In this document: piece after piece, positions 38,832 through 47,701 of the stretch | How positions within the stretch are numbered: position 1 is the first letter of the stretch | How the letters are laid out: each line of letters starts with the position of its first letter | Origin: an uncultured Clostridia bacterium | Lineage (GTDB): Bacteria > Bacillota > Clostridia > Peptostreptococcales > Anaerovoracaceae | Reading direction: 5' to 3' | DNA: 64,000 nt | Assembly (NCBI GenBank): GCA_934271235.1 | Contig: CAKQQT010000007.1 | Span: forward strand, 62,001 to 126,000 | Translations under genes and position numbers: made by a program | The notes under the pieces: generated by a model | Told to the model about the DNA's origin: nothing | Database searches by the model: none | The model's input: the letters and a program-made list of their open reading frames with translations, nothing else

Positions 38832-38870
38832 AAGAGCCGCTCTGCACATGCGCAAAGCGGCTCTTGCTTT
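38832..38870. terminator. GC-rich hairpin, possible terminator
   Basis: GCAAGAGCCGC pairs with GCGGCTCTTGC around a 16-base loop, followed by CTTTT on the plus side. It lies between the nitroreductase start and the small-RNA cassette. It could end the leftward small-ORF transcript, though the minus side is not very T-rich. Confidence 0.5.
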
Positions 38871-38891
38871 TGGCTTTATACTTTTTTCAGG

Positions 38892-38920
38892 TTGCTTTTC
38901 TCGTCAGCCCCTGCTATAAT
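38892..38920 (+). promoter_or_regulatory. Strong promoter of a short plus-strand RNA
   Basis: -35 TTGCTT (38892-38897), 17-base spacer, perfect -10 TATAAT (38915-38920). Confidence 0.7.
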
Positions 38921-38926
38921 AAGAGC

Positions 38927-39010
38927 AAGAGGACAGTTTCGGCTGACCTTTACGGTTTAATCCCTTTTACGGGACGTGCCGCTCTTGGTGGTAGCAGGAG
39001 CGGCTTTTTT
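38927..39010 (+). ncRNA. Candidate small antisense RNA
   Basis: A predicted transcript of about 85 bases between the promoter at 38892-38920 and an intrinsic terminator (GCCGCTC/GAGCGGC followed by TTTTTT, 38978-39010). It has no plausible coding content and is antisense to the second half of the small minus-strand reading frame at 38957-39061. Its 5' end (GCAAGAGGACAGTTTCGGCT) resembles the 5' end of the opposing transcript. Confidence 0.55.
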
Positions 39011-39061
39011 AATGGTCGAAATCGTAATTCTTAATCGCTTAAGAGTTATCGTAATCTTCAC
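38957..39061 (-). CDS. Possible 34-residue basic peptide
   Basis: Starts with GTG at 39061, eight bases after AGGAG, and ends at TAA (38957). The peptide is very basic (ten Lys/Arg, one Asp), with an amphipathic first half (KITITLKRLRITISTIKK) and a Ser/Thr/Lys-rich tail. It is transcribed from the promoter at 39150-39178 and is overlapped by the antisense RNA on the other strand. A 27-codon upstream frame (from a GTG near 39144) ends inside its ribosome site, like a leader peptide. I know no matching family. The arrangement resembles type I toxin-antitoxin loci, but the peptide lacks the usual hydrophobic helix. Confidence 0.4.
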   Translation of the reverse strand: MKITITLKRLRITISTIKKAAPATTKSGTSRKRD

Positions 39062-39149
39062 ATTATCAGCTCCTTTCACAAATCCATACCCCAATCGGTA
39101 AGTTGAGAAAGGCCAGCCGCTCTTTGAAACTATTCCTCTTGCTGTTCAC

Positions 39150-39178
39150 ATCATATCACAATTCATTGTTAATGTCTA
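39150..39178 (-). promoter_or_regulatory. Promoter of the small basic peptide transcript
   Basis: Minus strand: -35 TAGACA (39178-39173), 17-base spacer, -10 TATGAT (39155-39150). It faces the promoter at 38892 across about 230 bases. Confidence 0.6.
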
Positions 39179-39201
39179 GAATCAATTACTTTTTTTAACA
39201 T

Positions 39202-40620
39202 TTATTCAAAGATCTCTTCAAACTCGGTAATGTCCACGTCCTCGCCTGCGTGTCTTCTTGCCAGCGCTTCTTTGACGCGGTCAAAGACTTCTTTCGTCAG
39301 GTTCGACTTGCGGATGATCAGCGCAACGAGCACCATGGCGCCTCCCGGGATCACGACAAACGCGTTTTCCACCCATTCGAGAGCCAGCGGCGTCTGCACG
39401 GAGAGTTCACTGTTAAAGCCCGCGAGCTCCAGGATCACGCCCAGCATCTGCAGTCCGACCGCGATCGAAATAGATTCGGACAAGGCCTGCAGGGAAATGA
39501 CCGCGCCCGAATGCTTGACGCCGGACAGCAGTTCCTCCACCTCGCACACGTCGTAGATCATCGACGGCATCAGCTGCCAATAGGTCGCGTTGGCGGCTGC
39601 GTACAGCAGGCACACGAAGATCAGCATCGGGTAAGAATCCACGCCGATCAGTTTCGCGGCGATCATCAGAACGCCGCAGATCGCCATCACGCTCTTGAAG
39701 AGGTCTTTTTTATCGACCTTCGTTCCCAGCTTCGCGATAAACGGTACCGTTGCCACGCCGAAAACCGTGATCATCATCAGGACTGCCGAGATCGCTTTTT
39801 CATCCATCCCCATATGGAAGGTCATGAAAAAGACACGGTCCGAGGAAAACGTGATGTTGGCGATCAGATACGCCAAGCTGGCGCCGATGATGATCTGCAC
39901 CGGCTTCATCTTGATCAGCTGCCAGTATTCCTTAAACATCGTTGCATAGGCCTGCAGAATGTTTTCGCGCTGCTTCGGCGGTTTCACAAAGTCCTTTTTA
40001 TCATCATTCTTGATCGACCAAGCGCAGATCAGCAGAGCAGCGCCGCCGCAGACGCCGACCATCAGACCGACGAGCGTCCAGGAACCGGCGAGTGTTTTCC
40101 CGCGGCTCACGCAATAGTCCACCAGGATCGACGGCAGCACCATACCGATACACATGCCGACCTGATTGAATATGTAGGAAAAAGAACGCAGAACGGTCCT
40201 TTCGTTGTAATCGTCCGTCAGATCCGAGCCCCATGCCATATACGGCACAAAGAAGGACGAGAAACAGGTCCAGTACAGCAGTACCATGACCAGATAGTAG
40301 ATCACTTTGATCGTCGGCGACGCGTCGATGGCCGTAAACAGCAGTGTCGTGATCACCGCCACCGGAATCGCCGCGCCCAGCAAAAACGGTTTTCTTCTTC
40401 CGAAACGCGTGATCGCGTGGTCGGATTCAAAGCCCACGATCGGAGCGCAGAGTGCCTCCCAAATGGAACCGGCCGCACAGATCGCGCCGGCTACTGCCGG
40501 GCTGATACCGGCAACTGTCGTCAGGAACAGCAGCAGATACGTACCTGCCAGCATATAGAGCGCATTGTCGCAGGTTCCTCCGATCCCGTAAAATAGTTTT
40601 GTCTTAAAGGGGAGCTTCAT
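39202..40620 (-). CDS. GPH-family sugar:cation symporter (MFS)
   Basis: About 472 residues, twelve predicted helices. KTKLFYGIGGTCDNALYMLAGTY at the N-terminus and FGRRKPFLLGAAIP after helix 2 are typical of glycoside-pentoside-hexuronide:cation symporters (MelB/XylP group). Substrate unknown; no glycosidase gene is adjacent. The ATG at 40620 follows GAGGTG. The promoter at 40650-40680 is of the MerR type with a palindromic operator, so expression is probably induced by a ligand of a MerR regulator; that would also fit a drug or metabolite exporter. Confidence 0.85.
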   Translation of the reverse strand: MKLPFKTKLFYGIGGTCDNALYMLAGTYLLLFLTTVAGISPAVAGAICAAGSIWEALCAPIVGFESDHAITRFGRRKPFLLGAAIPVAVITTLLFTAIDASPTIKVIYYLVMVLLYWTCFSSFFVPYMAWGSDLTDDYNERTVLRSFSYIFNQVGMCIGMVLPSILVDYCVSRGKTLAGSWTLVGLMVGVCGGAALLICAWSIKNDDKKDFVKPPKQRENILQAYATMFKEYWQLIKMKPVQIIIGASLAYLIANITFSSDRVFFMTFHMGMDEKAISAVLMMITVFGVATVPFIAKLGTKVDKKDLFKSVMAICGVLMIAAKLIGVDSYPMLIFVCLLYAAANATYWQLMPSMIYDVCEVEELLSGVKHSGAVISLQALSESISIAVGLQMLGVILELAGFNSELSVQTPLALEWVENAFVVIPGGAMVLVALIIRKSNLTKEVFDRVKEALARRHAGEDVDITEFEEIFE

Positions 40621-40649
40621 TTTTATCACCTCTTTCTTCTTCACTTACC

Positions 40650-40680
40650 ATTTTAAGGTATACGGTAACCGTATAGTCAA
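40650..40680 (-). promoter_or_regulatory. MerR-type promoter with 19-bp spacer and palindrome
   Basis: Minus strand: -35 TTGACT (40680-40675), 19-base spacer containing the palindrome ATACGGTTACCGTAT, -10 TAAAAT (40655-40650). Long spacers with an operator between the boxes are the mark of MerR-activated promoters. Nearly the same layout is found at 54041-54071. Confidence 0.7.
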
Positions 40681-40703
40681 GAGGTTTTTTCGGAAAAAAT
40701 CAC

Positions 40704-40730
40704 AAAAAACCGGCAGAAAACCGGTTTTTT
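40704..40730 (-). terminator. Intrinsic terminator of the ABC-F gene
   Basis: AAAAAACCGG (40704-40713) and CCGGTTTTTT (40721-40730) form a hairpin with T runs on either strand; on the minus strand it follows the ABC-F stop. Confidence 0.88.
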
Positions 40731-40751
40731 TGTCTTATTTTTTGGCTTCGT

Positions 40752-42335
40752 TTATTCCCCGATGTATTCGTCGTAGGTACAAAGCTTGTCGATGATGCTG
40801 CCGTCCGGCTGGATCTCGATGATGCGGTTGGCGATGGTCTGGATGAATTCGTGGTCATGGGACGCGAACAGCACGCCGCCCTTGAAGCTGATCAAACCTT
40901 CATTGACCGCAGTGATGGATTCAAGGTCGAGGTGGTTGGTCGGCTGGTCAAGCACGAGCATGTTGGAACCAAAGAGCATCATCCGGGAAAGCATGCAGCG
41001 CACTTTTTCGCCGCCGGAAAGGACTTTGACCGGTTTGTAGACTTCATCGCCGGAGAACAGCATCTTGCCGAGGAAACCGCGCAGGAAGGTCTCGCTGGTG
41101 TCTTGCGAGTACTGCGAGAGCCACTCGACCAGATTCCGGTCACAGCCGTTGAAGAAGTCCGAATTGTCCAGCGGGAAATAGGAGGTCGCGATGGTCACGC
41201 CCCATTTATAGCTGCCCGCGTCCGGCTCCAGTTCGCCCATGATGATCTTGAACAGCGTGGTGTTGGCGATCTCATTTTCACCGACAAAGGCGATCTTATC
41301 CCCATTGTTGACGCGAAAAGATACGTTGTCGAGCACCTTGACGCCGTCGATGGTCTTGGAGATGCCCTCCACCTGCAGGATTTCCTTGCCCGGTTCCCGA
41401 TCCATCTTGAAACCGACGAACGGATAGCGGCGCGAGGACGCAGGCATTTCTTCGACGCTCAGCTTATCCAGCAGCTTGCGGCGCGAGGTCGCCTGCTTGG
41501 ACTTGGATTTGTTGGCGGAGAAACGCTGGATGAAGGCCTGCAGCTCCTTGATCTTTTCTTCATTCTTTTTGTTCTGATCCTTGATCATGCGCTGTACCAT
41601 CTGACTGGATTCGTACCAGAACTCGTAGTTGCCGACGTACATCTTGATCTTGCCGTAGTCGACGTCGACGATGTTGGTGCAGACCGTATTGAGAAAATGT
41701 CTGTCGTGGGAAACGACCAGCACCGTTCCCGGATATTCCATCAGGAAATCCTCCAGCCAGGCGATGGCTTTGACGTCCAAGTGGTTGGTCGGCTCGTCGA
41801 GCAGGATGATGCCCGGATTGCCGAACAGCGCCTGCGCCAGCAGGACTTTCACCTTTTCCTTGGCGGTCAGACTCGCCATCTGCGTGTAGAGAATGTCCGC
41901 CGATAAGCCCAGCCCCTGGATCAGGCGGCTCACATCGGACTCCGCTTCCCAACCGTTCATTTCCGCAAATTCGGATTCCAACTCTGCGGCACGCATGCCG
42001 TCCTCGTCGCTGAAATCTTCTTTCATGTAGATCGCATCTTTCTCTTTCATCACATCGTACAGGCGGCGGTTGCCCATAATAACGGTATCGAGCACCGTAA
42101 ATTCGTCGAATTCAAAGTGGTCCTGCTTGAGTACGGACATGCGGACGCCCGGCTTGAGCGACACGTCTCCGGTGGTCGGGTCGAGATCACCCGAGAGGAT
42201 GCGCAGGAACGTGGACTTGCCCGCGCCGTTGGCACCGATGATGCCGTAGCAGTTGCCCGGCGTGAATTTGAGGTCCACATCCTTAAACAGCGGCTGACCG
42301 CTGAAGTTCATACTTACGTTTGTAACTGTTAGCAT
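40752..42335 (-). CDS. ABC-F family ATPase (YbiT/YkpA-like)
   Basis: About 527 residues with two ATPase domains and no membrane segment. Domain 1: GIIGANGAGKSTFLRIL (Walker A), LDEPTNHLD (Walker B). Domain 2: KIAFVGENEIANTTLF, a degenerate Walker A lacking the GKST core, then LSGGEKVRCMLSRMML and LDQPTNHLD. The linker between them is rich in Lys. ABC-F proteins act on ribosomes; the YbiT group is a house-keeping translation factor rather than a drug-resistance one. The ATG at 42335 follows AAAGGAG by 6 bases. The degenerate second P-loop is seen in several Firmicute members. Confidence 0.9.
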   Translation of the reverse strand: MLTVTNVSMNFSGQPLFKDVDLKFTPGNCYGIIGANGAGKSTFLRILSGDLDPTTGDVSLKPGVRMSVLKQDHFEFDEFTVLDTVIMGNRRLYDVMKEKDAIYMKEDFSDEDGMRAAELESEFAEMNGWEAESDVSRLIQGLGLSADILYTQMASLTAKEKVKVLLAQALFGNPGIILLDEPTNHLDVKAIAWLEDFLMEYPGTVLVVSHDRHFLNTVCTNIVDVDYGKIKMYVGNYEFWYESSQMVQRMIKDQNKKNEEKIKELQAFIQRFSANKSKSKQATSRRKLLDKLSVEEMPASSRRYPFVGFKMDREPGKEILQVEGISKTIDGVKVLDNVSFRVNNGDKIAFVGENEIANTTLFKIIMGELEPDAGSYKWGVTIATSYFPLDNSDFFNGCDRNLVEWLSQYSQDTSETFLRGFLGKMLFSGDEVYKPVKVLSGGEKVRCMLSRMMLFGSNMLVLDQPTNHLDLESITAVNEGLISFKGGVLFASHDHEFIQTIANRIIEIQPDGSIIDKLCTYDEYIGE

Positions 42336-42374
42336 TGATAACTCCTTTAATATTTCTTGTGAAACGCAAACCGG

Positions 42375-42670
42375 ATGCATAATGTACTGCTTTTTTGCAA
42401 TTTTCAGAAAATCTGCACGCGACGCAGCCTAAAAATATAGGTTTATTTTACAAATAAGAAAAATTATTCCTATCCATACAGAAGAACTTTTGTCGAATCC
42501 TGTCGAAAATGCACAAAGCTTGTCGCTGAGTGAATGCGTTTCAGGACCTTCAGGAGCTTCTTGACCCAATTTTACTTGTAGAAAATGTAAAAAATAGTGG
42601 GATGCGAAGAAATCTCGTGCAAGTCCGTGCAGATTTTTCAAAAAGGACGGGAAAGCAGTACATTATGCAT
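42375..42670. mobile_element. 296-bp MITE-like element with 45-bp inverted ends
   Basis: The left end (42375-42419) and the reverse complement of the right end (42626-42670) are the same length and match at 36 of 45 positions; the outermost 19 bases (ATGCATAATGTACTGCTTT) are identical. The interior is AT-rich and has no gene. I see no clear target-site duplication. It may be a miniature transposable element or a large RNA hairpin in the leader of the ABC-F gene. Together with 42671-42884 this fills the gene-free stretch. Confidence 0.5.
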
Positions 42671-42723
42671 ACTTAGAAAATTATGGAAGGTCATCGTGTG
42701 CCTTCTCATGATTGCAATAAGGA

Positions 42724-42778
42724 CAAAAGGGACTCCGCCCTAACGATGATTTCCCGTTAAAGCGACAGCCCCTTTGAG
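42724..42778 (-). terminator. Structured intrinsic terminator of MATE gene 1
   Basis: Minus strand AAAGGGG...CCCTTTTG with an inner TAACG/CGTTA stem, then a T-rich tail. It lies about 110 bases past the MATE stop. Confidence 0.65.
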
Positions 42779-42884
42779 CATTTTCTTTCGATATTATGAT
42801 ACGGAATTCTACAGATTATGTCAAGCTTTTCGCTCATTTTACCGCTGATTTTTTCCGACAAGATCCGACATCACATGCCGCCTC

Positions 42885-44264
42885 TCACGCCTGCGGCCCA
42901 TCCAGTCTTTGCAGGGCTTTTTTGAACTGTACCGCGAAGATGGACACCGTGAACAGGACGGCAATGCCGTCGGCTGCGGGTTCCGCGGTGTAAACTGCCA
43001 TGGTCTGATCCGCCATCAGATGCGGCATCAGATAGATCAACGGGATCAGCAGCACGAATTTACGCAGGACCGCCACGATGATCGAGCAAACGGCGTTGCC
43101 GGTAGACACGAAAGTCATCTGGCAGGCGATCTGCACGCCGAAGATGAACAGCGCCCCGCAGTAAACGCGCAGCGCCTTTGCGGTGAATCGGATCAGCTCG
43201 GCGTCGTTGGTGAACAGGCCGGCAAAGGCAGCCGGAAACAGTTCGATCAGCGCCCACAAGCTCACGGCATAGATCACGCTGACCGTCAGCAGCAGCTTGA
43301 AAGTCTGTTTGACACGCACTTTGTTTTGCGCACCGAAATTATAGCTGCTGATCGGCTGCGCGCCTTGCGCGATGCCTTGCAGCGGCAGCATCGCGAACTG
43401 CATCACACTGCTGAGGATCGTCATCGCGCCCACCGCCAGATCCCCGCCGTATTTGAGCAGCGAAGAATTGAAGCAAAGCGAAATGATGCTTTCACTGCCC
43501 TGCATGACAAAGGCCGACATGCCGAGCGCGATACAAGGCGGCAGAAAGCGAAGTCCGGACAGAAAGTTTTCTTTTTTGAGTTTCAGGATCGTCTTGGTAC
43601 CGGTCAAAAAGCGCATGACCCAGATACAGGAAATGCCCTGCGAGATCACGGTTGCCAGCGCCGCTCCCTTGACGCCCATGTGCATGGCAAAGATAAAGAT
43701 CGGATCCAGTACGATGTTGCAAATAGCGCCGATCAATACGGTTTTCATGCTGACACGCGCGAAGCCCTGTGCCGTAATGAAAGCATTCATGCCGAGGGTC
43801 AGCTGCACGAAAATCGTTCCGAGCGCGTAGATGTTCATATACGCGAGCGCGTAAGGAATCGTATTCTCGCTGGCGCCGAACAGGAGCAGAAATTCTTCGC
43901 TCCAAAGGAGCAGCGCCGCGGTCAAAATCGCAGAGATGGCAAGCTGCATCGTCACGCAGCCGCCGAGAATTTTTTCGGCATCCGCGTGTCTGCCCTTCCC
44001 CATTGCGATGGAGGCGCGCGGCGCGCCGCCGGAGGCAACGAAAGAGGCGAACGCGGAGACGATCAGAATCAGCGGCATACAGACGCCGACGCCGGTTAAC
44101 GCCAGACTGCCGTCGGTCGGAATATGTCCGATATAGACGCGGTCCACCATATTGTACAGCATATTGACCAGCTGCGCGATGACCGTCGGTATCGAGAGCC
44201 TGAGCAGGAGCTTTCCAATCGGCTCCGTTCCGAGAAATGTTTTGTTATCTTGTGTTTGTTCCAT
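42885..44264 (-). CDS. MATE-family efflux transporter 1
   Basis: About 459 residues, twelve helices in two MatE halves. N-terminal IGKLLLRLSIPTVIAQLVNMLYNMVDRVYIG is typical of the DinF/NorM-like MATE family, and GIAQGAQPISSYNFGA marks the second half. Exports cationic drugs or metabolites using Na+ or H+. The ATG at 44264 follows GAGGA. Located just after dnaJ, separated by a terminator. Confidence 0.92.
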   Translation of the reverse strand: MEQTQDNKTFLGTEPIGKLLLRLSIPTVIAQLVNMLYNMVDRVYIGHIPTDGSLALTGVGVCMPLILIVSAFASFVASGGAPRASIAMGKGRHADAEKILGGCVTMQLAISAILTAALLLWSEEFLLLFGASENTIPYALAYMNIYALGTIFVQLTLGMNAFITAQGFARVSMKTVLIGAICNIVLDPIFIFAMHMGVKGAALATVISQGISCIWVMRFLTGTKTILKLKKENFLSGLRFLPPCIALGMSAFVMQGSESIISLCFNSSLLKYGGDLAVGAMTILSSVMQFAMLPLQGIAQGAQPISSYNFGAQNKVRVKQTFKLLLTVSVIYAVSLWALIELFPAAFAGLFTNDAELIRFTAKALRVYCGALFIFGVQIACQMTFVSTGNAVCSIIVAVLRKFVLLIPLIYLMPHLMADQTMAVYTAEPAADGIAVLFTVSIFAVQFKKALQRLDGPQA

Positions 44265-44280
44265 GATGTTTTCCTCGAAA

Positions 44281-44316
44281 AAAGAATCCCCCGGGTTTTG
44301 CTTTACCCCGAGGGAT
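44281..44316 (-). terminator. Intrinsic terminator of the hrcA-grpE-dnaK-dnaJ operon
   Basis: Minus strand ATCCCTCGGGG pairs with CCCGGGGGAT, followed by TCTTTTTTC, just after the dnaJ stop and ahead of MATE gene 1. Confidence 0.88.
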
Positions 44317-44345
44317 ATCCATCGTAATCTTTTTTGCGTCAACGG

Positions 44346-45503
44346 CTAGTTGAAGAATTCCTTGAATTTTTCTTTAAAGGAATTCCGCTTCTGATAGCAC
44401 TCTTCGGTCACGACCTTGCCCATATCCTCGATCGCCTTCTTCTGCTTGTGGTTCAGCTTGGTCGGTACTTCGAGATTGACTTTGACGTACAAATCGCCCT
44501 TAGCTTCTCTCTTGAGATATTTTACGCCCTTATCCTTGAGACGGAAGGTTGTACCCGGCTGTGTGCCTGCCGGTACCTTGTAGGAAACCTTGCCGTCCAG
44601 GGTCGGTACGATGATATCCGCACCGAGTGCCGCCTGATCGAAACTGATCGGGATCTCCAGATAAAGGTCGGCGCCGCTGCGCTTGAAGACCTTGTGCGGT
44701 TTTACCTGCAGGACAATGTACAGATCGCCTGCCGGTCCGCCGTTGATGCCCGGTTCGCCCTGACCTCTGATCGGGATGACGGATTCGTTGTCGACGCCTG
44801 CCGGGATATCCACGGAAATGGTGACCGTCTTGCGGATCTTGCCTTGACCCTTGCAGTCCGGACAAGCTTCTTCGATGATCTTGCCGCTGCCGCCGCACTG
44901 ATCACAGGTCGTTACAGACTGGAACTGTCCGAACGGAGTCCGCTGCATCTGACTGATCTGTCCGCTGCCGCCGCATTTCGGGCAGGTCTTTTTGGATGTG
45001 CCAGATTTCGCGCCCTCGCCCTTACAGGTCGGACAAGTTACAAATTTTGTCAGCTCAATCTTCTTTTTCGTGCCAAAGGCTGCCTCTTCAAAGGTGATGG
45101 AAATCGCTTTTTGCAGATCCTTGCCCTTGCGCGGCTGATTAGCTCTGCGCTGGCCGCCGAAGCCGCCCGCGCCGCCGCCGAACGCGCTGCCGAACATATC
45201 GAAAATGTCCTCAAAGCCGCCGAAGCCGCCGCCAAAGCCGCCGAAGCCGCCCGCGCCGCCGCCCATGCCGTTCGGATCTACGCCTGCATGACCGAATCTG
45301 TCATACTTACTCTTTTTGTCGGGGTCAGACAGAACGCTGTAAGCTTCGTTGACTTCTTTGAATTTCTCTTCGGCTTCCTTGTTTCCGGGGTTCTTGTCGG
45401 GGTGGTATTTCATAGCCATCTTACGAAAAGCCTTTTTAATCTCCTCCTCACTGGCACCCTTCTGCAAGCCAAGCACTTCATAGTAATCGCGTTTTTCTGC
45501 CAT
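44346..45503 (-). CDS. dnaJ: Chaperone protein DnaJ
   Basis: A 385-residue type I J-protein. J domain 1-70 with HPDKNPGN, a Gly/Phe-rich linker (about 75-125), four CxxCxGxG-type zinc motifs ([32 protein letters not shown]; about 155-220) and the C-terminal substrate domain. It delivers clients to DnaK and stimulates its ATPase. The 77-base gap to dnaK contains a hairpin (GACGC.../...GGCGT), which may set the DnaJ:DnaK ratio. Confidence 0.98.
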   Translation of the reverse strand: MAEKRDYYEVLGLQKGASEEEIKKAFRKMAMKYHPDKNPGNKEAEEKFKEVNEAYSVLSDPDKKSKYDRFGHAGVDPNGMGGGAGGFGGFGGGFGGFEDIFDMFGSAFGGGAGGFGGQRRANQPRKGKDLQKAISITFEEAAFGTKKKIELTKFVTCPTCKGEGAKSGTSKKTCPKCGGSGQISQMQRTPFGQFQSVTTCDQCGGSGKIIEEACPDCKGQGKIRKTVTISVDIPAGVDNESVIPIRGQGEPGINGGPAGDLYIVLQVKPHKVFKRSGADLYLEIPISFDQAALGADIIVPTLDGKVSYKVPAGTQPGTTFRLKDKGVKYLKREAKGDLYVKVNLEVPTKLNHKQKKAIEDMGKVVTEECYQKRNSFKEKFKEFFN

Positions 45504-45580
45504 AATAAACCTCTCTCATGACGCCCTAAACGCCGGAGCAGAGATGCCCCAGCGTCTAGTGCTATTTCATCTATCTACGA

Positions 45581-47455
45581 TTATTTGTCGTCATCCACTA
45601 CGGTGTAGTCCGCGTCGACCACATTGTCATCTGCCGCGCCTGTCTGCGCACCCGCGTCCTGCGCGCCTGCCGCGTCAGCGCCGCCCATGCCGGCCGCGCC
45701 CGCTGCTGCTTGCGCCGCCTGCGCCTGCTCATACAGCTTGGTGGAAATGATGTGGAACTTTTCGGTCAAAGCTTCCGTCTTTTCCTTGATCTGATCTGCC
45801 GTACCGTTGTTCAGGACTGCCTGCAGCTGATCCTTGGCATCGGTGATCTGCGTCTTTTCTTCTTCGGAGATCTTGCCGTCCAGCTCTTTCAGAGATTTTT
45901 CGGTATCGTAGATCAAAGCTTCCGCTCTGTTTCTAAGGTCAACTTCTTCTTTTCTCTTCTTATCTTCTTCCGCGTACTGTTCCGCCTCTGCGACCTTTCT
46001 CTTGATCTCGTCTTCGGAAAGGTTCGTGGAAGAGGTAATGGTAATTCTCTGTTCCTTACCGGTACCCATATCCTTTGCGCTGACGTTTACGATACCGTTT
46101 GCGTCGATGTCGAACGTAACTTCGATCTGCGGGATACCGCGAGGAGCCGGAGCGATGCCGGTCAGCTGGAATCTGCCTAAGGTGGTGTTGCCGGCTGCCA
46201 TTTCTCTTTCACCCTGCATGACGTGGATATCAACAGCGGTCTGGTTATCCGCAGCAGTCGAGAAGATCTGGCTCTTCTTAGTCGGAATGGTTGTATTTCT
46301 TTCGATCAGCTTGGTCGCTACGCCACCCAGTGTTTCGATGGACAGGGAAAGCGGTGTAACATCCAGCAGCAGTACGTCGTGTACTTCGCCGGTCAGGACG
46401 CCCGCCTGAATCGCCGCGCCGATCGCGACGCATTCATCCGGGTTGATGCCCTTGAACGGTTCTTTGCCGGTAACTTTCTTAACTGCTTCCTGTACAGCCG
46501 GAATTCTGGTGGAACCGCCGACTAAGATGACCTTTGCAAGATCCGCGTTGGTCACGCCTGCGTCTCTCATCGCTTTGTTCATCGGTTCAATGGTCCTCTG
46601 TACCAGATGCTCTGTGAGCTGGTCGAATTTTGCTCTTGTAATGTCTTCGTTCATGTGCAGCGGGCCGTCAGCGGTCACCGTGATGAACGGCAGGTTTACA
46701 TTGGTGGTCTGGGAACCGGAAAGTTCCTTCTTTGCTTTTTCGGCTGCTTCCTTTAATCTCTGCAGAGCCATCTTGTCGGCTCTTAAGTCTACGCCATGTT
46801 CCTTCGCGAACTTGTCAGCCAGATAGTTCATCAGCACATCGTCGAAGTCATCGCCGCCCAGGTGGGTATCACCGTTGGTTGCCAGTACTTCGAATACGCC
46901 GTCGCCGAGTTCCAGAATGGATACATCGAATGTACCGCCGCCTAAGTCGTATACCAGGATCTTATGGGATCCTTCTTCTTTATCAAGACCATATGCCAGA
47001 GAAGCTGCGGTCGGTTCGTTGATGATTCTCTTTACATCAAGACCTGCGATTCTGCCGGCGTCTTTGGTTGCCTGCTTCTGCGCGTCGGAGAAGTAAGCCG
47101 GTACGGTGATAACCGCTTCGGTTACCTTCTCGCCGAGATACGCTTCCGCGTCGTTCTTTAACTTGGTCAGGATCATCGCGGAGATGTCCTGCGGCGTATA
47201 AGCTTTTCCGTCGATGGTGACTTTGTAGTCTTCGCCCATATGTCTCTTGATAGAAGCGATCGTTCTGTCCGGGTTGGTGACAGCCTGTCTCTTTGCTGTT
47301 TCACCGACTAATCTTTCGCCGTCTTTCTTAAAAGCAACAACAGACGGAGTTGTTCTCATACCTTCTGCATTGGCGATAACCGTAGGTTCGCCGCCTTCTA
47401 ATACTGCTACGCAGCTGTTTGTAGTTCCTAAATCGATACCAATTACTTTAGCCAT
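45581..47455 (-). CDS. dnaK: Chaperone protein DnaK (Hsp70)
   Basis: A 624-residue Hsp70. ATPase domain with [12 protein letters not shown] (4-15), [13 protein letters not shown], and [12 protein letters not shown]; the substrate domain follows at about 360. The C-terminal tail is rich in Ala/Gly and ends with many Asp ([13 protein letters not shown]). Strong ribosome site (AAGGAGG) before the ATG and strong codon bias. Part of the CIRCE-controlled operon, but separated from grpE by 246 bases containing repeats. Confidence 0.98.
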   Translation of the reverse strand: MAKVIGIDLGTTNSCVAVLEGGEPTVIANAEGMRTTPSVVAFKKDGERLVGETAKRQAVTNPDRTIASIKRHMGEDYKVTIDGKAYTPQDISAMILTKLKNDAEAYLGEKVTEAVITVPAYFSDAQKQATKDAGRIAGLDVKRIINEPTAASLAYGLDKEEGSHKILVYDLGGGTFDVSILELGDGVFEVLATNGDTHLGGDDFDDVLMNYLADKFAKEHGVDLRADKMALQRLKEAAEKAKKELSGSQTTNVNLPFITVTADGPLHMNEDITRAKFDQLTEHLVQRTIEPMNKAMRDAGVTNADLAKVILVGGSTRIPAVQEAVKKVTGKEPFKGINPDECVAIGAAIQAGVLTGEVHDVLLLDVTPLSLSIETLGGVATKLIERNTTIPTKKSQIFSTAADNQTAVDIHVMQGEREMAAGNTTLGRFQLTGIAPAPRGIPQIEVTFDIDANGIVNVSAKDMGTGKEQRITITSSTNLSEDEIKRKVAEAEQYAEEDKKRKEEVDLRNRAEALIYDTEKSLKELDGKISEEEKTQITDAKDQLQAVLNNGTADQIKEKTEALTEKFHIISTKLYEQAQAAQAAAGAAGMGGADAAGAQDAGAQTGAADDNVVDADYTVVDDDK

Positions 47456-47501
47456 TTTATGTTCCTCCTTGGATTTTCAAGTTTAAATTCTGATTTTATT
47501 A

Positions 47502-47700
47502 CCGATGCGCAGGAAAAATCATTTGCCCTGCATCAGCAGTGCGCCGGAAATTTTTCGTTCCGGCATTCAATTTTCTATCCGATGCGCAGGAAAAATCGTT
47601 TGCAGCTAGGCGGCAAAGCGTCGAGGCGCGGAGCATACCTGAAGTATGTGAGCACCGATGAGCGCTGAAGCCAACAACGCTGCGGGCGATTTTAACAAGC
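47502..47700. repeat. REP-like repeat cluster between grpE and dnaK
   Basis: Two copies of CCGATGCGCAGGAAAAATC (47502 and 47579) flank a hairpin, GCCGGAA/TTCCGGC (about 47543-47564). From about 47590 to 47700 there is a GC-rich segment (GGCGGCAAAGCGTCGAGG..., with the small palindrome CATACCTGAAGTATG and a GATGAGCGCTGAAGCC part). Its general form is like the dispersed intergenic REP elements of many Bacillota; I see only this copy in the window. Confidence 0.6.
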
Positions 47701-47701
47701 A

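Noticed and set aside
40752..42335. ABC-F protein as an antibiotic resistance factor
   Set aside because: It has the YbiT/YkpA-like domain form, and no resistance-type leader peptide was found; the house-keeping group is more likely.
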